From positions 2,356,001-2,420,000 of the forward strand of contig NZ_CP022743.1 of assembly GCF_002257585.1 (NCBI RefSeq): DNA of 64,000 nucleotides, given 5' to 3'. Under the pieces are notes generated by a model. It saw nothing but the letters and a program-made list of their open reading frames with translations. It ran no database searches and was not told where the DNA came from. Origin of the DNA: Mucilaginibacter xinganensis (lineage in GTDB: Bacteria > Bacteroidota > Bacteroidia > Sphingobacteriales > Sphingobacteriaceae). Both the position numbers and the translations under genes were made by a program. Shown piece by piece: positions 1 through 9,734 of the stretch (position 1 is the first letter of the stretch; the number at the start of each line of letters is the position of its first letter).

Positions 1-2573
1 CGGCAGGAACGCAACCGTTGGTGGTTATTGACGGTATTATTGTTAATCAAACCGATCTGTCAAGTAACGGGGCGACGTCAAACCCACTTGCCGACATCAA
101 TTTTAACGATATTGAATCGTATCAGGTATTGAAGGATGCGGCAGCATCAGCAATATACGGTGCACGCGCATCCAATGGTGTTATCCTGATAACAACAAAA
201 AAGGGTAAGGCAGGTACTGCAAAAATCAATTTCAACGCGCAATACGGTTCAAGCGTACCCTCCCGGCACCGCAAATTTTTAAATAGCGATCAATGGCTTC
301 AGATAGAACAGCGGTCGGTTGTTGGAGCGGCAAAACAGGATGTTTTAAACGGGTATTTTGAAACGCTTCAGGACGCGCTGGATTATGAAAACCTGGATAA
401 TACTTTTACGGGTTTAGCTGCGGGGAATACCAAATGGAACAGTACCAATACGGATTGGGAAAAGCAAGCATTTCAAAGCGCGCCAATGCAGCAGTACGAT
501 CTGAACTTTTCAGGAGGGAGCGAAAAGACCACCTATTTTATTGGGATGCAGGCGCTGGATCAAAAAGGCATACTTAAGGGTAATTCATTAAAGCGTTACA
601 GCGGAAGGCTAAATATCGACACCAAAATATTCTCTAACTTCAGCGTTGGGATGAACCTTAACTTTACCCATAGCTATAATCAAAGGTTAAGCAATGATGA
701 TCAGTTTTCAACCCCGCTGCAAATTGTTGCACTCTCGCCCATAACGCCGGTAATTGACCCGCGTACAGGTTTGCTGAGCGGTACGCCTCCCGGAGATCAC
801 AATGGCGATTACCCTTTATATTATAACGCACTTATTAATGTGCAGAACGCATATTTTCATACCAACGTTTACCGCACCCTTGGTAATGTTTATGCAAATT
901 GGGAGATAGTAAAACATTTAACATTCCGGTCGGAATTTGGTGTTGACCAAACGAACCAGAATGAAGACAGCTATTATAATAGCTTAACGGCGGCTAATAC
1001 CGGCACACCTAATGGATTTGGTCAAAATACCAATCAGAGTATTGTGCACTACACGGTAAATAATTTCATTACTTACAAGAATGTTTTTTCGCAGGATCAT
1101 TCGCTTGATATAACAGCGGGTACCAGTTATGAATACAGCCATATGCTTGGTAACGATATCCAGGGAAAACAATTTCCCTCGGACGCCTATAAGCAGATCT
1201 CCTCGGCAGCGGTTAAATCAGCCGGGTCTTCAAGCCAGTCTGAATATAATTTTGTTGGCTATTTCGCGAGGGCAAATTATGCTTACAAAAGCAAATATCT
1301 GCTCTCTGCAAGTGTTCGTGAGGACGCTTCTTCCAGATTTGGTGCCAACAATAGATACGGCACGTTCCCGTCGGCGTCTGTTGGATGGGTATTGAGCCAG
1401 GAAAATTTTCTGAAAAACTGGCAGCCTTTAAGTGAATTGAAGTTAAGGGCCAGTTATGGTTTAACCGGGAACGGTGAAATAGGAGATTATTCATCACTGG
1501 GACTATTTTCAGGGGATGCGGGTTACAATGGTACGCCCGGTCAGCGTTTTACACAACTGGCAAATCCTAATCTGAAATGGGAGAAGACACTTCAGTTTGA
1601 CCTAGGACTTGATTTCGGCTTTTTCAATAATAGGTTTTCAGGCGGGTTTGATTATTATCGCAAAAACACCCGCGACCTGCTTTTAAATGTTAATGTCCCT
1701 CAAACTTTGGGTATCGCTTTTCAAACCCAAAATCTGGGTAAATTATATAACCAGGGCCTGGAACTAACATTGTCGTCAGATAATTTTGTTGGGAAGTTTA
1801 GATGGAATACGAGTTTTAACGTTTCCTATAACGTAAATAAGGTGACCTATACCAACGGCCAGATTATTGACGATGGTGCCGATCTGAACCGCGTTATTGA
1901 AGGCCAGCCGATAGGCGTTTTTTATGGACGTGAGTACGCAGGGGTTGATCCGGCAAATGGGGATGCTATTTATTACAAAAACGCGAAGAAGGCCGACGGA
2001 ACAATTGACAGAAGTACAACAAACGACCCTAACCAGGCAACAAGTGTCCCTTTAGGTAACCCGACGCCGAAATATACAGGTGGTTTAACCAATAGCTTCT
2101 CTTTTAAAGGAGTTGATCTTTCATTTACTATTTACGGTTCTTTCGGAAATAAAATATATAATGGCGGTGGGCAATATATGAGCTCATCAGCAAGTAATGG
2201 CCTGGATAACCAAACCATTGATCAGCTTAAATACTGGGATAAGCCGGGGGATATTACCAATGTCCCTGAGCCACGCGAGTTTTATGCAAACGGAACCGAC
2301 CCATCCAGCCGGTACCTTTCCAGTGGGTCATACGTGCGTTTAAAAACAGTAACGTTAGGCTATACTTTTCCGCCGGATATGCTTAAAAAAATCAAAATCG
2401 ATAAATTAAGGGTTTTTGTAAATGCCTATAACTTGTTTTTGATAACTAAGTATGCAGGATGGGATCCTGAAGTGAATGCGGATTTCCTTGCGAGCAACAT
2501 TAATTTGGGTAATGATTTTTATTCAGCACCGCAACCCCGTACTATTACTTTTGGTGTAAATGTTGGATTATAA
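1..2573 (+). CDS. SusC/RagA-type TonB-linked outer membrane receptor, 5'-truncated by window edge
   Basis: Outer-membrane TonB-dependent transporter that imports oligomers together with its SusD lipoprotein. The reading frame is open from base 3; the first visible residues (AGTQPLVVIDG) are the plug-domain motif usual in SusC proteins, so the signal peptide, carboxypeptidase-regulatory domain and TonB box lie upstream of the window. The rest is a long barrel rich in aromatic residues and ends in the usual terminal strand (RTITFGVNVGL). About 857 residues are visible, roughly 200 short of a full SusC. The SusD gene starts 16 bp after the stop. The TTG at base 18 is internal and is not the start. 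Confidence 0.95.
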   Translation, partial: AGTQPLVVIDGIIVNQTDLSSNGATSNPLADINFNDIESYQVLKDAAASAIYGARASNGVILITTKKGKAGTAKINFNAQYGSSVPSRHRKFLNSDQWLQIEQRSVVGAAKQDVLNGYFETLQDALDYENLDNTFTGLAAGNTKWNSTNTDWEKQAFQSAPMQQYDLNFSGGSEKTTYFIGMQALDQKGILKGNSLKRYSGRLNIDTKIFSNFSVGMNLNFTHSYNQRLSNDDQFSTPLQIVALSPITPVIDPRTGLLSGTPPGDHNGDYPLYYNALINVQNAYFHTNVYRTLGNVYANWEIVKHLTFRSEFGVDQTNQNEDSYYNSLTAANTGTPNGFGQNTNQSIVHYTVNNFITYKNVFSQDHSLDITAGTSYEYSHMLGNDIQGKQFPSDAYKQISSAAVKSAGSSSQSEYNFVGYFARANYAYKSKYLLSASVREDASSRFGANNRYGTFPSASVGWVLSQENFLKNWQPLSELKLRASYGLTGNGEIGDYSSLGLFSGDAGYNGTPGQRFTQLANPNLKWEKTLQFDLGLDFGFFNNRFSGGFDYYRKNTRDLLLNVNVPQTLGIAFQTQNLGKLYNQGLELTLSSDNFVGKFRWNTSFNVSYNVNKVTYTNGQIIDDGADLNRVIEGQPIGVFYGREYAGVDPANGDAIYYKNAKKADGTIDRSTTNDPNQATSVPLGNPTPKYTGGLTNSFSFKGVDLSFTIYGSFGNKIYNGGGQYMSSSASNGLDNQTIDQLKYWDKPGDITNVPEPREFYANGTDPSSRYLSSGSYVRLKTVTLGYTFPPDMLKKIKIDKLRVFVNAYNLFLITKYAGWDPEVNADFLASNINLGNDFYSAPQPRTITFGVNVGL

Positions 2574-2589
2574 TTTAAATAGTAAGACA

Positions 2590-3975
2590 ATGAGAAAACT
2601 TAATCATATATACATAGGAGCTATAAGTACCCTGTTGTTATTGGCAGCATGTAATAAGCAGCTCGATCTGAAGCCTCATCAATCAATAGAACAAAGCCAG
2701 GCTATACTAACCGCGCAGGATGTACAAAGTACGCTTGTGGGAGCCTATAACCGGATGGGACTATCTGACCTTTACGGTGGCGGTGTATTCTTATATCCTG
2801 ATTTAATGGCTACTCAAACCGTTTTTAGCTGGCACGGAACCTACCAGGGGCTAACGCAAATGACCAACCAGGCTATACCTGTTGACAATAGTTTTGTAAA
2901 CAGTACCTGGCTGGACGCATACGAGGTTATCAACCAGGCCAATAACGTATTGGCAAATTTGGATAAAGTGGCCGCAGACAATAAAGATCGTACGGAGGGG
3001 GAAGCGAGTTTCTTACGGGGACTGGTTTATTTTGATATGGCGAGAATTTTTGGAAAAGCCTGGAATGATGGCGATCCGGCAACAAACCTTGCCGTACCAA
3101 TAGTTTTAACACCAACCACAGTCATCAGCCAGTCGTCATATGTAACACGCTCAACTGTTTCGCAGGTATATCAACAGGCTATAACGGACCTCAAAACAGC
3201 GGAAACCAAGCTGCCGGAATCAAACAGCTACTTTGCCAACAAATATTCGGCTGCGGCCATATTGGCGCGTTTATACCTGCAGCAGGGAAATTATGTTGAA
3301 GCTGCCGCCGAAGCAACAACGGTAATTGAATCAGGGCAGTTTACATTGAATAAGAACTATGCTGACGAGTTCCCCTTTCCAAACCAAACTGCTGTTCATA
3401 TTGACAACACTGCCGAAGATATATTTGCCATCCAGGTTACGGATCAGCAGGGTGTAAATGCTTTAAATACTTATTACGCCTCAAAAACTTATGGCGGGCG
3501 GGGAGATATCCATGTTAACGATAGTTTCTTAGGTGATTTTGAGGCTGGCGACGATCGTGCAAACTTAATTCAATACGATGATCCGGCTGATAATACCACT
3601 ACTTTAAGAAACCATAAATTTGATAACCTTGACGGTAACGTGCATGTGATAAGGCTTGCCGAGCTTTACCTGATCAGGGCGGAAGCTAATCTTCGGCTTT
3701 CAACAGCAACCGGAGATACACCGTTAAATGATATAAATGTTATAAGGACCCGTGCTAAATTAAGCCCTTTACTCACGGTAACCATTGACCAGATATTAAC
3801 TGAAAGAGTGCATGAACTTTACTTTGAAGGCGGCTTCTTCTTCCATGATGGAAAAAGGACAGCACAAAAGATAGGCGCGCTTCCTTTTAACTCAGATAAG
3901 TTGGTTTTTCCAATACCAAAGCAGGAAATAAACGCTAACTCAAAGTTGGTTCAAAACCCGGGTTACGGTAATTAA
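2590..3975 (+). CDS. RagB/SusD family nutrient-uptake outer membrane lipoprotein
   Basis: Surface lipoprotein that caps the SusC channel and binds substrate. I chose the ATG at 2590 (MRKLNHIY) over the one at 2560 because it starts directly at a lipoprotein signal peptide with lipobox LLAAC; the earlier ATG overlaps the end of the SusC gene. The body has the TPR-like SusD fold features (FLRGLVYFDMARIFG; LAELYLIRAEANLR; ERVHELYFEGGFFFHDGKR) and ends NPGYGN, as SusD proteins typically do. At 461 residues it is of usual size. It forms an operon with the upstream receptor, and a terminator follows. The S9 peptidase next door suggests peptide-type substrates (inference). Confidence 0.95.
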   Translation: MRKLNHIYIGAISTLLLLAACNKQLDLKPHQSIEQSQAILTAQDVQSTLVGAYNRMGLSDLYGGGVFLYPDLMATQTVFSWHGTYQGLTQMTNQAIPVDNSFVNSTWLDAYEVINQANNVLANLDKVAADNKDRTEGEASFLRGLVYFDMARIFGKAWNDGDPATNLAVPIVLTPTTVISQSSYVTRSTVSQVYQQAITDLKTAETKLPESNSYFANKYSAAAILARLYLQQGNYVEAAAEATTVIESGQFTLNKNYADEFPFPNQTAVHIDNTAEDIFAIQVTDQQGVNALNTYYASKTYGGRGDIHVNDSFLGDFEAGDDRANLIQYDDPADNTTTLRNHKFDNLDGNVHVIRLAELYLIRAEANLRLSTATGDTPLNDINVIRTRAKLSPLLTVTIDQILTERVHELYFEGGFFFHDGKRTAQKIGALPFNSDKLVFPIPKQEINANSKLVQNPGYGN

Positions 3976-3998
3976 TGTTATACTTTAAATAAGAATAA

Positions 3999-4028
3999 GC
4001 GGGGTCTTAACGGATCCCGCTTTTTTTT
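3999..4028 (+). terminator. Intrinsic terminator after susCD
   Basis: A GC-rich stem (GCGGGGTC pairing with GATCCCGC, one G-T pair) is followed by eight T residues. It begins 23 bp after the SusD stop codon. Confidence 0.9.
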
Positions 4029-4096
4029 GACTATTTATTTATCGCTAAAATATTATTGCAAAAGATTTGTAAATTACTACCAATATTATCAGAACA

Positions 4097-6067
4097 ATGA
4101 AGAAAAGCATTTTACTTGCCATCCCGTTTTTTATCTCAACCGTTACCTACGCTCAAGCCGTAAAACCAATATTTAAACCTGCCGACTTTTTAAAAATTAA
4201 AAGCCTGAGCGAGCCCCGGGTTTCCCCTGATGATAAGTGGGTGGCCTATAGTCTTTCGGAGGTAGATACGGCAAAGGATGCCCGTGTTTCACATTTATGG
4301 ATGCAAAGTCTTACCACTAATGAATCAATAGAACTTACCCACGGAGCGGATCCTGCATCAAACCCGCGCTGGAGTCCTGACGGCAGATACCTGGCTTTTC
4401 TTTCATCCCGCGACTCAAAAAATGCCTCGCAGGTTTGGCTGCTTGACCGAAGGGGAGGAGAGGCTAAAAAATTAACTGATATTAAAGGAGATTTGAACGA
4501 CTATTCATGGTCGCCCGATTCGAAACAATTACTGCTGGTTATTGAAGACCCGGAAAGTAAGGCCAAAGAGGAACCAAAAAATCCGCTACCCGTAAGGATT
4601 GACAGGTATCATTTTAAACAGGATATCGAAGGCTATTTAAAACACCAGTACACGCATTTGTATCTTTTTAATATAGAGGCGAAAAAGCTCGATACCTTAA
4701 CAAAAGGTAGTGCCGATGAGCAATCGCCGGAGTGGTCGCCCGATGGGAAAAGGATTGCCTTTGTAAGCAACCGCACACCCGAGCCGGAACGTGACGATAA
4801 TTCAGATATCTTTACGATTGAAGCAAAGCCAAACGGACAGCTCACCCAGCTGACCACTTGGAAGGGCCACGATATCGGTCCCAAATGGAGCCCTGATGGT
4901 AAACATATCGCTTATTTACGTTCAACCGCAGGGGAACATTATACCATATATGACCAGGATTTGCTATGTATAATGGATGCCGACGGGAGTAACAGCAAGG
5001 TAATTACACAACAAATGGACAGGCCGGTATCAACACCAGCATGGAGTAAGGATAGCAGGGAGATTGCTTTTTTAGTCAGTGATGATCGCAGGAGTTACCT
5101 GGCTAAATATGATGTTGATGCCAAGAGCATAAGTACAATAAACAGTGGTGATTATGGGATAGTAAACGTTGTTTCATACGCGACGGATAATTGGGTGGTT
5201 GAACTTAGTACCCCCTATATGCCAAACGAGCTATTTGCCGTAGAAAGTGGAAAGCTGCGAAAACTAACACATCACCAGAACTGGCTCCAGGAGTTTAAGC
5301 TGGCGCACGTGGAAGGCTTTCGCTCAAAAAGCAAGGATGGTACTTCCGTTTCGGGTTTATTATATACCCCTGATAGCATACATACGCAAAAACTTCCGTT
5401 CATACTTTTTATACATGGCGGCCCCGTTGATCAGGATGACTACACTTTTGATGCTACAAGGCAGATACTTGCAGGTGCCGGATACGCGGTAGCGGGGGTA
5501 AACTACAGGGGGAGCAATGGCCGCGGACTTAAATATATCAATGCGATAAATGCTGATTGGGGAAATAAAGAAGTAATTGATTTGTTAGGTGCTGTTGATG
5601 AGCTGGTTAAAAAAGGAATAGCAGATCCGGATCATTTAGGCATTGGCGGCTGGAGTTACGGCGGAATATTGACCGATTATACTATTGCTACGGATACCCG
5701 TTTTAAAGCAGGTGCCAGCGGTGCGGGCAGCGCGTTGCAAACCAGTATGTATGGTAGCGACCAGTATGTATTACAGTATGATAATGAATTGGGCCAGCCA
5801 TGGAAAAACCAGGATAAATGGATAAAGTTATCATATCCTTTTTTTCATGCAGACAGGATTAAAACACCGGTTTTGTTTATGTCGGGGTTAAAGGATTTTA
5901 ACGTACCAACAGCGGGAAGCGAACAAATGTACATGGCGCTTAAATCGCAAAATTTACCAACCGAACTTATCCTGTACCCCAATCAATATCATGGTATTAC
6001 TGTACCCAGTTACCAGGTTGACAGGTTGCAGCGCTACATTGTGTGGTTTGACAAGTATTTGAAATAG
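4097..6067 (+). CDS. Secreted S9 family (acylaminoacyl-peptidase/prolyl oligopeptidase-like) serine peptidase
   Basis: Exported peptidase of 656 residues with a clear signal peptide (cleavage near TYAQA). The N-terminal half holds WD40-like/PD40 propeller repeats recognisable by recurring WSPDGK/WSPDSK motifs; the C-terminal third is an alpha/beta hydrolase. The oxyanion-side motif HGGP, nucleophile elbow GGWSYGG (Ser520), Asp600 in SGLKDFNVP and His632 in YHGIT form the triad, with the 80- and 32-residue spacings usual in acylaminoacyl-peptidases. It is transcribed in the same direction as susCD but after a terminator, so it probably has its own promoter. It likely trims peptides in the periplasm (inference). 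Confidence 0.93.
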   Translation: MKKSILLAIPFFISTVTYAQAVKPIFKPADFLKIKSLSEPRVSPDDKWVAYSLSEVDTAKDARVSHLWMQSLTTNESIELTHGADPASNPRWSPDGRYLAFLSSRDSKNASQVWLLDRRGGEAKKLTDIKGDLNDYSWSPDSKQLLLVIEDPESKAKEEPKNPLPVRIDRYHFKQDIEGYLKHQYTHLYLFNIEAKKLDTLTKGSADEQSPEWSPDGKRIAFVSNRTPEPERDDNSDIFTIEAKPNGQLTQLTTWKGHDIGPKWSPDGKHIAYLRSTAGEHYTIYDQDLLCIMDADGSNSKVITQQMDRPVSTPAWSKDSREIAFLVSDDRRSYLAKYDVDAKSISTINSGDYGIVNVVSYATDNWVVELSTPYMPNELFAVESGKLRKLTHHQNWLQEFKLAHVEGFRSKSKDGTSVSGLLYTPDSIHTQKLPFILFIHGGPVDQDDYTFDATRQILAGAGYAVAGVNYRGSNGRGLKYINAINADWGNKEVIDLLGAVDELVKKGIADPDHLGIGGWSYGGILTDYTIATDTRFKAGASGAGSALQTSMYGSDQYVLQYDNELGQPWKNQDKWIKLSYPFFHADRIKTPVLFMSGLKDFNVPTAGSEQMYMALKSQNLPTELILYPNQYHGITVPSYQVDRLQRYIVWFDKYLK

Positions 6068-6143
6068 CCGTTGCGGGGTGGCTGGTTTAAAAGGAATGGA
6101 AGTAAATTACGCTAAATAAGGTGAATTAGATATGGTTATTGAT

Positions 6144-6226
6144 GAAACATGCTTATTATCAGTTAATTACATCTACTTATTTCGCGAATAAAGTGAAATG
6201 TGCTGATAATCAGCATGTTTCACTTT
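6144..6226. repeat. Overlapping alternative inverted repeats between convergent genes
   Basis: The arm at 6203-6221 can pair with 6144-6162 (19 bp, one mismatch) or, as part of a near-perfect palindrome at 6190-6226 (AAAGTGAAA...TTTCACTTT ends), with the adjacent arm. The two pairings are mutually exclusive. It lies between the ends of convergent genes and may act as a bidirectional terminator. Confidence 0.6.
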
Positions 6227-6270
6227 GTTCCGGGTGTTCCGCATGCAAAAATGGAACGCTCTTGCGACAC

Positions 6271-7608
6271 TTATTTACTTCCGCTCACTTTAGTAACAGG
6301 CTCGTTTAGTTTATAGTTTAATCCCTTTGCTGTTTTCAAACTGTCCACGCCAACGGTATTTGCCATTTTTAGCGCCTGTAAGCCTTTGTAAGTTTTTTTC
6401 CAATCATCAGCAGATTCACGGGCAAGTTTAGCGGTATCAGCCTTGCTGTAAAAATTCAGGATGTTTTGTTTTAACGGTCGGGTAAGGTTATTAAACTTTG
6501 TGTCTTCCAAATTTTCCACCAATTTTGCATAAGTTTTATCCGCCAGTTTGTATTCTCCAATCATTGTGGGCTTACCGGTATCGTAATCAACATCTTGCAG
6601 GTTAAGTTTGCTGTGATGCAGTAATTCAAGCGCGTTATGGTAGTGTACCAACACGGTATCGAAACTGCGGATAAACAATTCCTCGCCTTTCGGCCCGGGA
6701 TCCTTAAAGGTCAGCGCCTTTAATGGGCCAACCTTCGGTAAAATACTGATCAGGAATGCCACTGCCCGCTCGCCGAACGTGCCTTTAATTCTTGTGTTGC
6801 CAAACTCTTTAATGTAAGCTTTCTTTCTCATCTTATACCTAAACGTATGGCTGTTAGCGCTTGGGTTTGCTTTAAGAATATCATTTTTTCTTAGCTTCCA
6901 TGCGGCGCGGGTAACCGTAGGCATTAAGCTTTTTACCGACCACCGATAAGTAGAAATGGCGAGGTCAAGATCTCCAAATACACTATTTACATCCTCGCCG
7001 TAGGTTTTCAAAAAAGCGCGTTCAAGTACCGGTTTAGCTACTTCAAAACCAATGAAATCATGATAAGCTTCGGGAGCATAATTACCTTTAGCAGTTTCTA
7101 AAACGTCAAAGGAAAGTTCCACTTTGCTGTGCGATGAATGGTCCTCTTCGTAAGTGACCACATTGCCGAATTTTTTAGCTATTTTAGGGTAAACAATTGG
7201 CACGGTATGGTTGGTACCAATGGAGTGACCATACTTATCAGCCATATAATGGCATAAGGTGCCAAGCGCGAAAGCATACTCATTTAAGTTCTGTGCTTCC
7301 TGCAGCATGTTCTCAACAAAATCACCGCTGCGTACATAATGAGAAAGATTTGTAAAATAAGTGCTGCCAAAAGGGAAGTACCCCATATCGGCCATCAGGC
7401 ACCCGCCATAAGCATAACCGTGGGCTTTTTTTAAATCAGCGTCTGTAGCCTCCGGGTATTTCAGCTTTAACAATGGCCGGATACTTTTAGCCCAGCTGGC
7501 GTCAATCAGGGCTTCATGGGTTAAAACAGAGTAGGCCTTGACTTTGCCGGTGTACAATTGCAAAAAAATTACAAGTACTAACAACCTGTATAATACACGC
7601 ATCTTCAT
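6271..7608 (-). CDS. Zinc-dependent phospholipase C-like secreted protein
   Basis: A 445-residue exported protein with an N-terminal signal peptide/hydrophobic segment (residues about 5-25, ending KVKAYS). The early THEALID segment, the HGYAYGGCLMADMG region and the CHYMADKYGHSIG helix give the spaced His/Asp residues of the bacterial zinc-dependent phospholipase C (S1/P1 nuclease-like) fold, in which a mature N-terminus and several His/Asp bind zinc. The C-terminal 200 residues are helical without a recognised domain. The substrate cannot be told from sequence. Two in-frame ATGs (7608 and 7602) are possible starts. It stands alone, convergent with the S9 peptidase. Confidence 0.72.
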   Translation of the reverse strand: MKMRVLYRLLVLVIFLQLYTGKVKAYSVLTHEALIDASWAKSIRPLLKLKYPEATDADLKKAHGYAYGGCLMADMGYFPFGSTYFTNLSHYVRSGDFVENMLQEAQNLNEYAFALGTLCHYMADKYGHSIGTNHTVPIVYPKIAKKFGNVVTYEEDHSSHSKVELSFDVLETAKGNYAPEAYHDFIGFEVAKPVLERAFLKTYGEDVNSVFGDLDLAISTYRWSVKSLMPTVTRAAWKLRKNDILKANPSANSHTFRYKMRKKAYIKEFGNTRIKGTFGERAVAFLISILPKVGPLKALTFKDPGPKGEELFIRSFDTVLVHYHNALELLHHSKLNLQDVDYDTGKPTMIGEYKLADKTYAKLVENLEDTKFNNLTRPLKQNILNFYSKADTAKLARESADDWKKTYKGLQALKMANTVGVDSLKTAKGLNYKLNEPVTKVSGSK

Positions 7609-7704
7609 TTATAATTTGGGCAGAGATAAACACAACTATTAAAAATGAAAAAGGTTTTAATACCCAATATATTTTGACGCTAAGAATTTGATTTATAATG
7701 TCAG

Positions 7705-7744
7705 CAAAATTACCGAAGCCGCTGCGGGGCAGGAGCTTCGGTAA
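7705..7744 (-). terminator. Intrinsic terminator downstream of the small envelope-protein genes
   Basis: On the minus strand a 10-bp perfect stem (TTACCGAAGC with GCTTCGGTAA) is followed by a short T run, 26 bp after the stop of the 132-residue protein gene. Confidence 0.7.
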
Positions 7745-7769
7745 CAAGCCATGTTTTTCAGTAAGTAAA

Positions 7770-8168
7770 TTAGTTCTGTTTAAGCTTTTCTGTTAGCTTG
7801 TTCTTCATCTCCTGTTCAAACGCCTGGTATTGTTGGTACTGATCTTTTGAAAAAACGTTTTGCAATTCACTGTCTTTTTGCTTTTGTAATGCCATAGCCT
7901 GTTTCATTTTTGAAAAACGCCCGTCGCTGCCTGTAATAATAGGCTGAATTTTTTTAGCGTATTTCAAATTTATCTCCCGGATTTTGGATACCTGGCCCGA
8001 GTCTAGCTTTAGCTTGCTCTTCATCATATTTGTTTGAAATTGTGCCCGCTCCTCAGGAGTGCTATCTTTCATATTTTTCGTGCCGGGCTGTGCATTGGTA
8101 CGGCTTACGGTTGATAAGCTAATTGCTGCAATAAAAAGGATTACCAATAATTTACTGTTTGTTTTCAT
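7770..8168 (-). CDS. Small exported helical protein, Spy/CpxP-like in layout
   Basis: A 132-residue protein with a cleavable signal peptide (cut near TNAQP). The mature part is charged and helical: residues about 40-60 hold a SKLKLDSGQVSKIREIN segment, followed by a long KQKDSELQNVF...YQQYQAFEQEMKNKLTEKL helix. That layout (short periplasmic protein with Lxxx-QxxKI followed by a Lys/Gln-rich helix) resembles the DUF4890/Spy-like family of Bacteroidota, but I cannot confirm membership. It starts 12 bp after the stop of the next gene upstream, so the two are probably cotranscribed. Function unknown. Confidence 0.75.
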   Translation of the reverse strand: MKTNSKLLVILFIAAISLSTVSRTNAQPGTKNMKDSTPEERAQFQTNMMKSKLKLDSGQVSKIREINLKYAKKIQPIITGSDGRFSKMKQAMALQKQKDSELQNVFSKDQYQQYQAFEQEMKNKLTEKLKQN

Positions 8169-8180
8169 TTTGTTATGTTA

Positions 8181-8912
8181 TTACCATTGAATAGTGTAAG
8201 CTGTACCACTGTTTAAAACTACGCTTGCTTTTTGACCGCCAAGGAAGGTTATGGTACCGTTAAAGTTAAACGTTTTTCCTGATGTTGATGTAGCGGTTAT
8301 GGTAACAGCAGCTGTACCTGACACAATTTGTTGGGTTGACTTATTTACAACAATATTTGATGACGTTATTTTTATATTGCTGGTGAAGGTGTATTGCCGC
8401 GCAATTTTTGATGTTGTTGTACCAGTTCGGGTATAGGCTGAAGTAAATGAATACTGTGATGCCGAACCTTGCAAACCGGTTAGGACGAACGATCCCGCGC
8501 TTTTGTCATTTGATGAAATTCGTGGACCATCATAAACTCCTGTACCTGAAAAATTAAAAGCTAATTGAGATGGGAAAATCCCATTACAGGTTAACAAATA
8601 ATTCCAGTTTAAATTATAGCTATAGGAAGGCGATGCCCCGGCGGCGCTCGATTTTACAATAGTTGAATCCTTTGTAACGCCACAGCTTAGTGTAACTGTA
8701 TTGTTAATTGTTATTGAACTGCTTAACTGAGCAGTCATCCCACCTGTTTCAGGCGATACCGCTGCTGTTGTTAGCTCGGCAGCGTCAGCTTCTGTTACGG
8801 TTGCATCGGTTGTGTTAGCGCTGTCCTTTTTACATGATGATGAATTTAGCATTAATGCCGTAGCGATAAATGCTGCAAATACGATGTTGGATTTAATGAA
8901 TTTGATTTTCAT
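8181..8912 (-). CDS. Hypothetical lipoprotein, beta-rich
   Basis: A 243-residue protein with a lipoprotein-type signal peptide; the lipobox is NSSSC (Cys27) followed by KKD. The mature region is rich in Thr, Ser and Val and consists of short predicted strands (for example YSYNLNWNYLLTCNGIFPSQLAFNFSG begins one such region), which suggests an all-beta domain on the envelope surface or periplasm. Two further cysteines, in VTLSCGV and LLTCNG, could form a disulfide. No family recognised. It lies upstream of the Spy-like gene by 12 bp and downstream of the sterol desaturase gene by 48 bp, all on the minus strand. Confidence 0.7.
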   Translation of the reverse strand: MKIKFIKSNIVFAAFIATALMLNSSSCKKDSANTTDATVTEADAAELTTAAVSPETGGMTAQLSSSITINNTVTLSCGVTKDSTIVKSSAAGASPSYSYNLNWNYLLTCNGIFPSQLAFNFSGTGVYDGPRISSNDKSAGSFVLTGLQGSASQYSFTSAYTRTGTTTSKIARQYTFTSNIKITSSNIVVNKSTQQIVSGTAAVTITATSTSGKTFNFNGTITFLGGQKASVVLNSGTAYTIQW

Positions 8913-8960
8913 GATTTTGTGGTTTTGTTTTTGTGTTGAACTATTTAATGTGGTTGAGAA

Positions 8961-9734
8961 TTAATTTTTGAGTTTGATTTTACCTGTAAACAGGTCGGCA
9001 AATCCTTTAAATACAAGTTTGAAAGGGTTGTAGCCCATTGATCCGGTAGTTAGGCCATAGTTTACTTTTTCTGTTTCGGGCTGATATGTTTTAAATAATT
9101 TGTCCCAAATAATCAGTACACCCCCAAAGTTTTTATCAATGTAAAGCGGGTTGCTCCCATGATGTACCCTATGTGCCGACGGGGTATCAATTATTCCCTC
9201 AAGCACTCCCAATTTGTCAACTACCTCGGTATGTAAAAAAAATTGATAAAGGAGATTAATAACATAGGATATAATAATATAATCCACAGGCATGCCTAAT
9301 AGCACAGCAGGAATGAAGAATAAGGGGCTTATTAGTACAGATAACCAATTTAGGCGATAGGCGGCGGTAAGGTTCATATGCATAGCCGAATGGTGAACCA
9401 TGTGAAACGCCCACAACGGTTTCCATATATGCGAAACCCGGTGAAACCAGTAATAAATAAAATCTGTTACAATAAACGTTAAGATAAATACCCAGCCCGT
9501 GTGAGGAAGACTAAAAGGCGCTAAAGCATTAAAAAAGCCAAGTATTATTAGCTGGTATCCGGCAAATATGATCTTTGAGAGCTGAAAGCCCGCCAAAACT
9601 GCGAGGTTGGAAAGAGTTTCCTTTACCTCGTACGATTTTTTATCGTTCCGCCAGCTCCAGGCAATTTCTGCTACTATTAAAAGCAGTAAAAAGATTAATA
9701 TCCAAAGTTTGTATGGTCCTGTTATATTTTTCAT
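8961..9734 (-). CDS. Sterol desaturase / fatty acid hydroxylase superfamily protein
   Basis: An integral membrane di-iron oxygenase of 257 residues. The histidine clusters typical of the superfamily are present: HRVSH after the helix DFIYYWF, HMVHH about 15 residues later, and HRVHHG near residue 195. At least four transmembrane helices are visible, the first at residues 8-24. Family members hydroxylate or desaturate lipids; the substrate here is unknown, and bacteria of this type make few sterols, so sphingolipid, carotenoid or ether lipid chemistry is equally likely. It precedes two small envelope-protein genes on the same strand. Confidence 0.88.
   Translation of the reverse strand: MKNITGPYKLWILIFLLLLIVAEIAWSWRNDKKSYEVKETLSNLAVLAGFQLSKIIFAGYQLIILGFFNALAPFSLPHTGWVFILTFIVTDFIYYWFHRVSHIWKPLWAFHMVHHSAMHMNLTAAYRLNWLSVLISPLFFIPAVLLGMPVDYIIISYVINLLYQFFLHTEVVDKLGVLEGIIDTPSAHRVHHGSNPLYIDKNFGGVLIIWDKLFKTYQPETEKVNYGLTTGSMGYNPFKLVFKGFADLFTGKIKLKN

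Noticed and set aside
7514..7747. 77-codon frame overlapping the phospholipase C-like gene start
   Set aside because: It overlaps a better gene, runs through a terminator region and shows no protein features.
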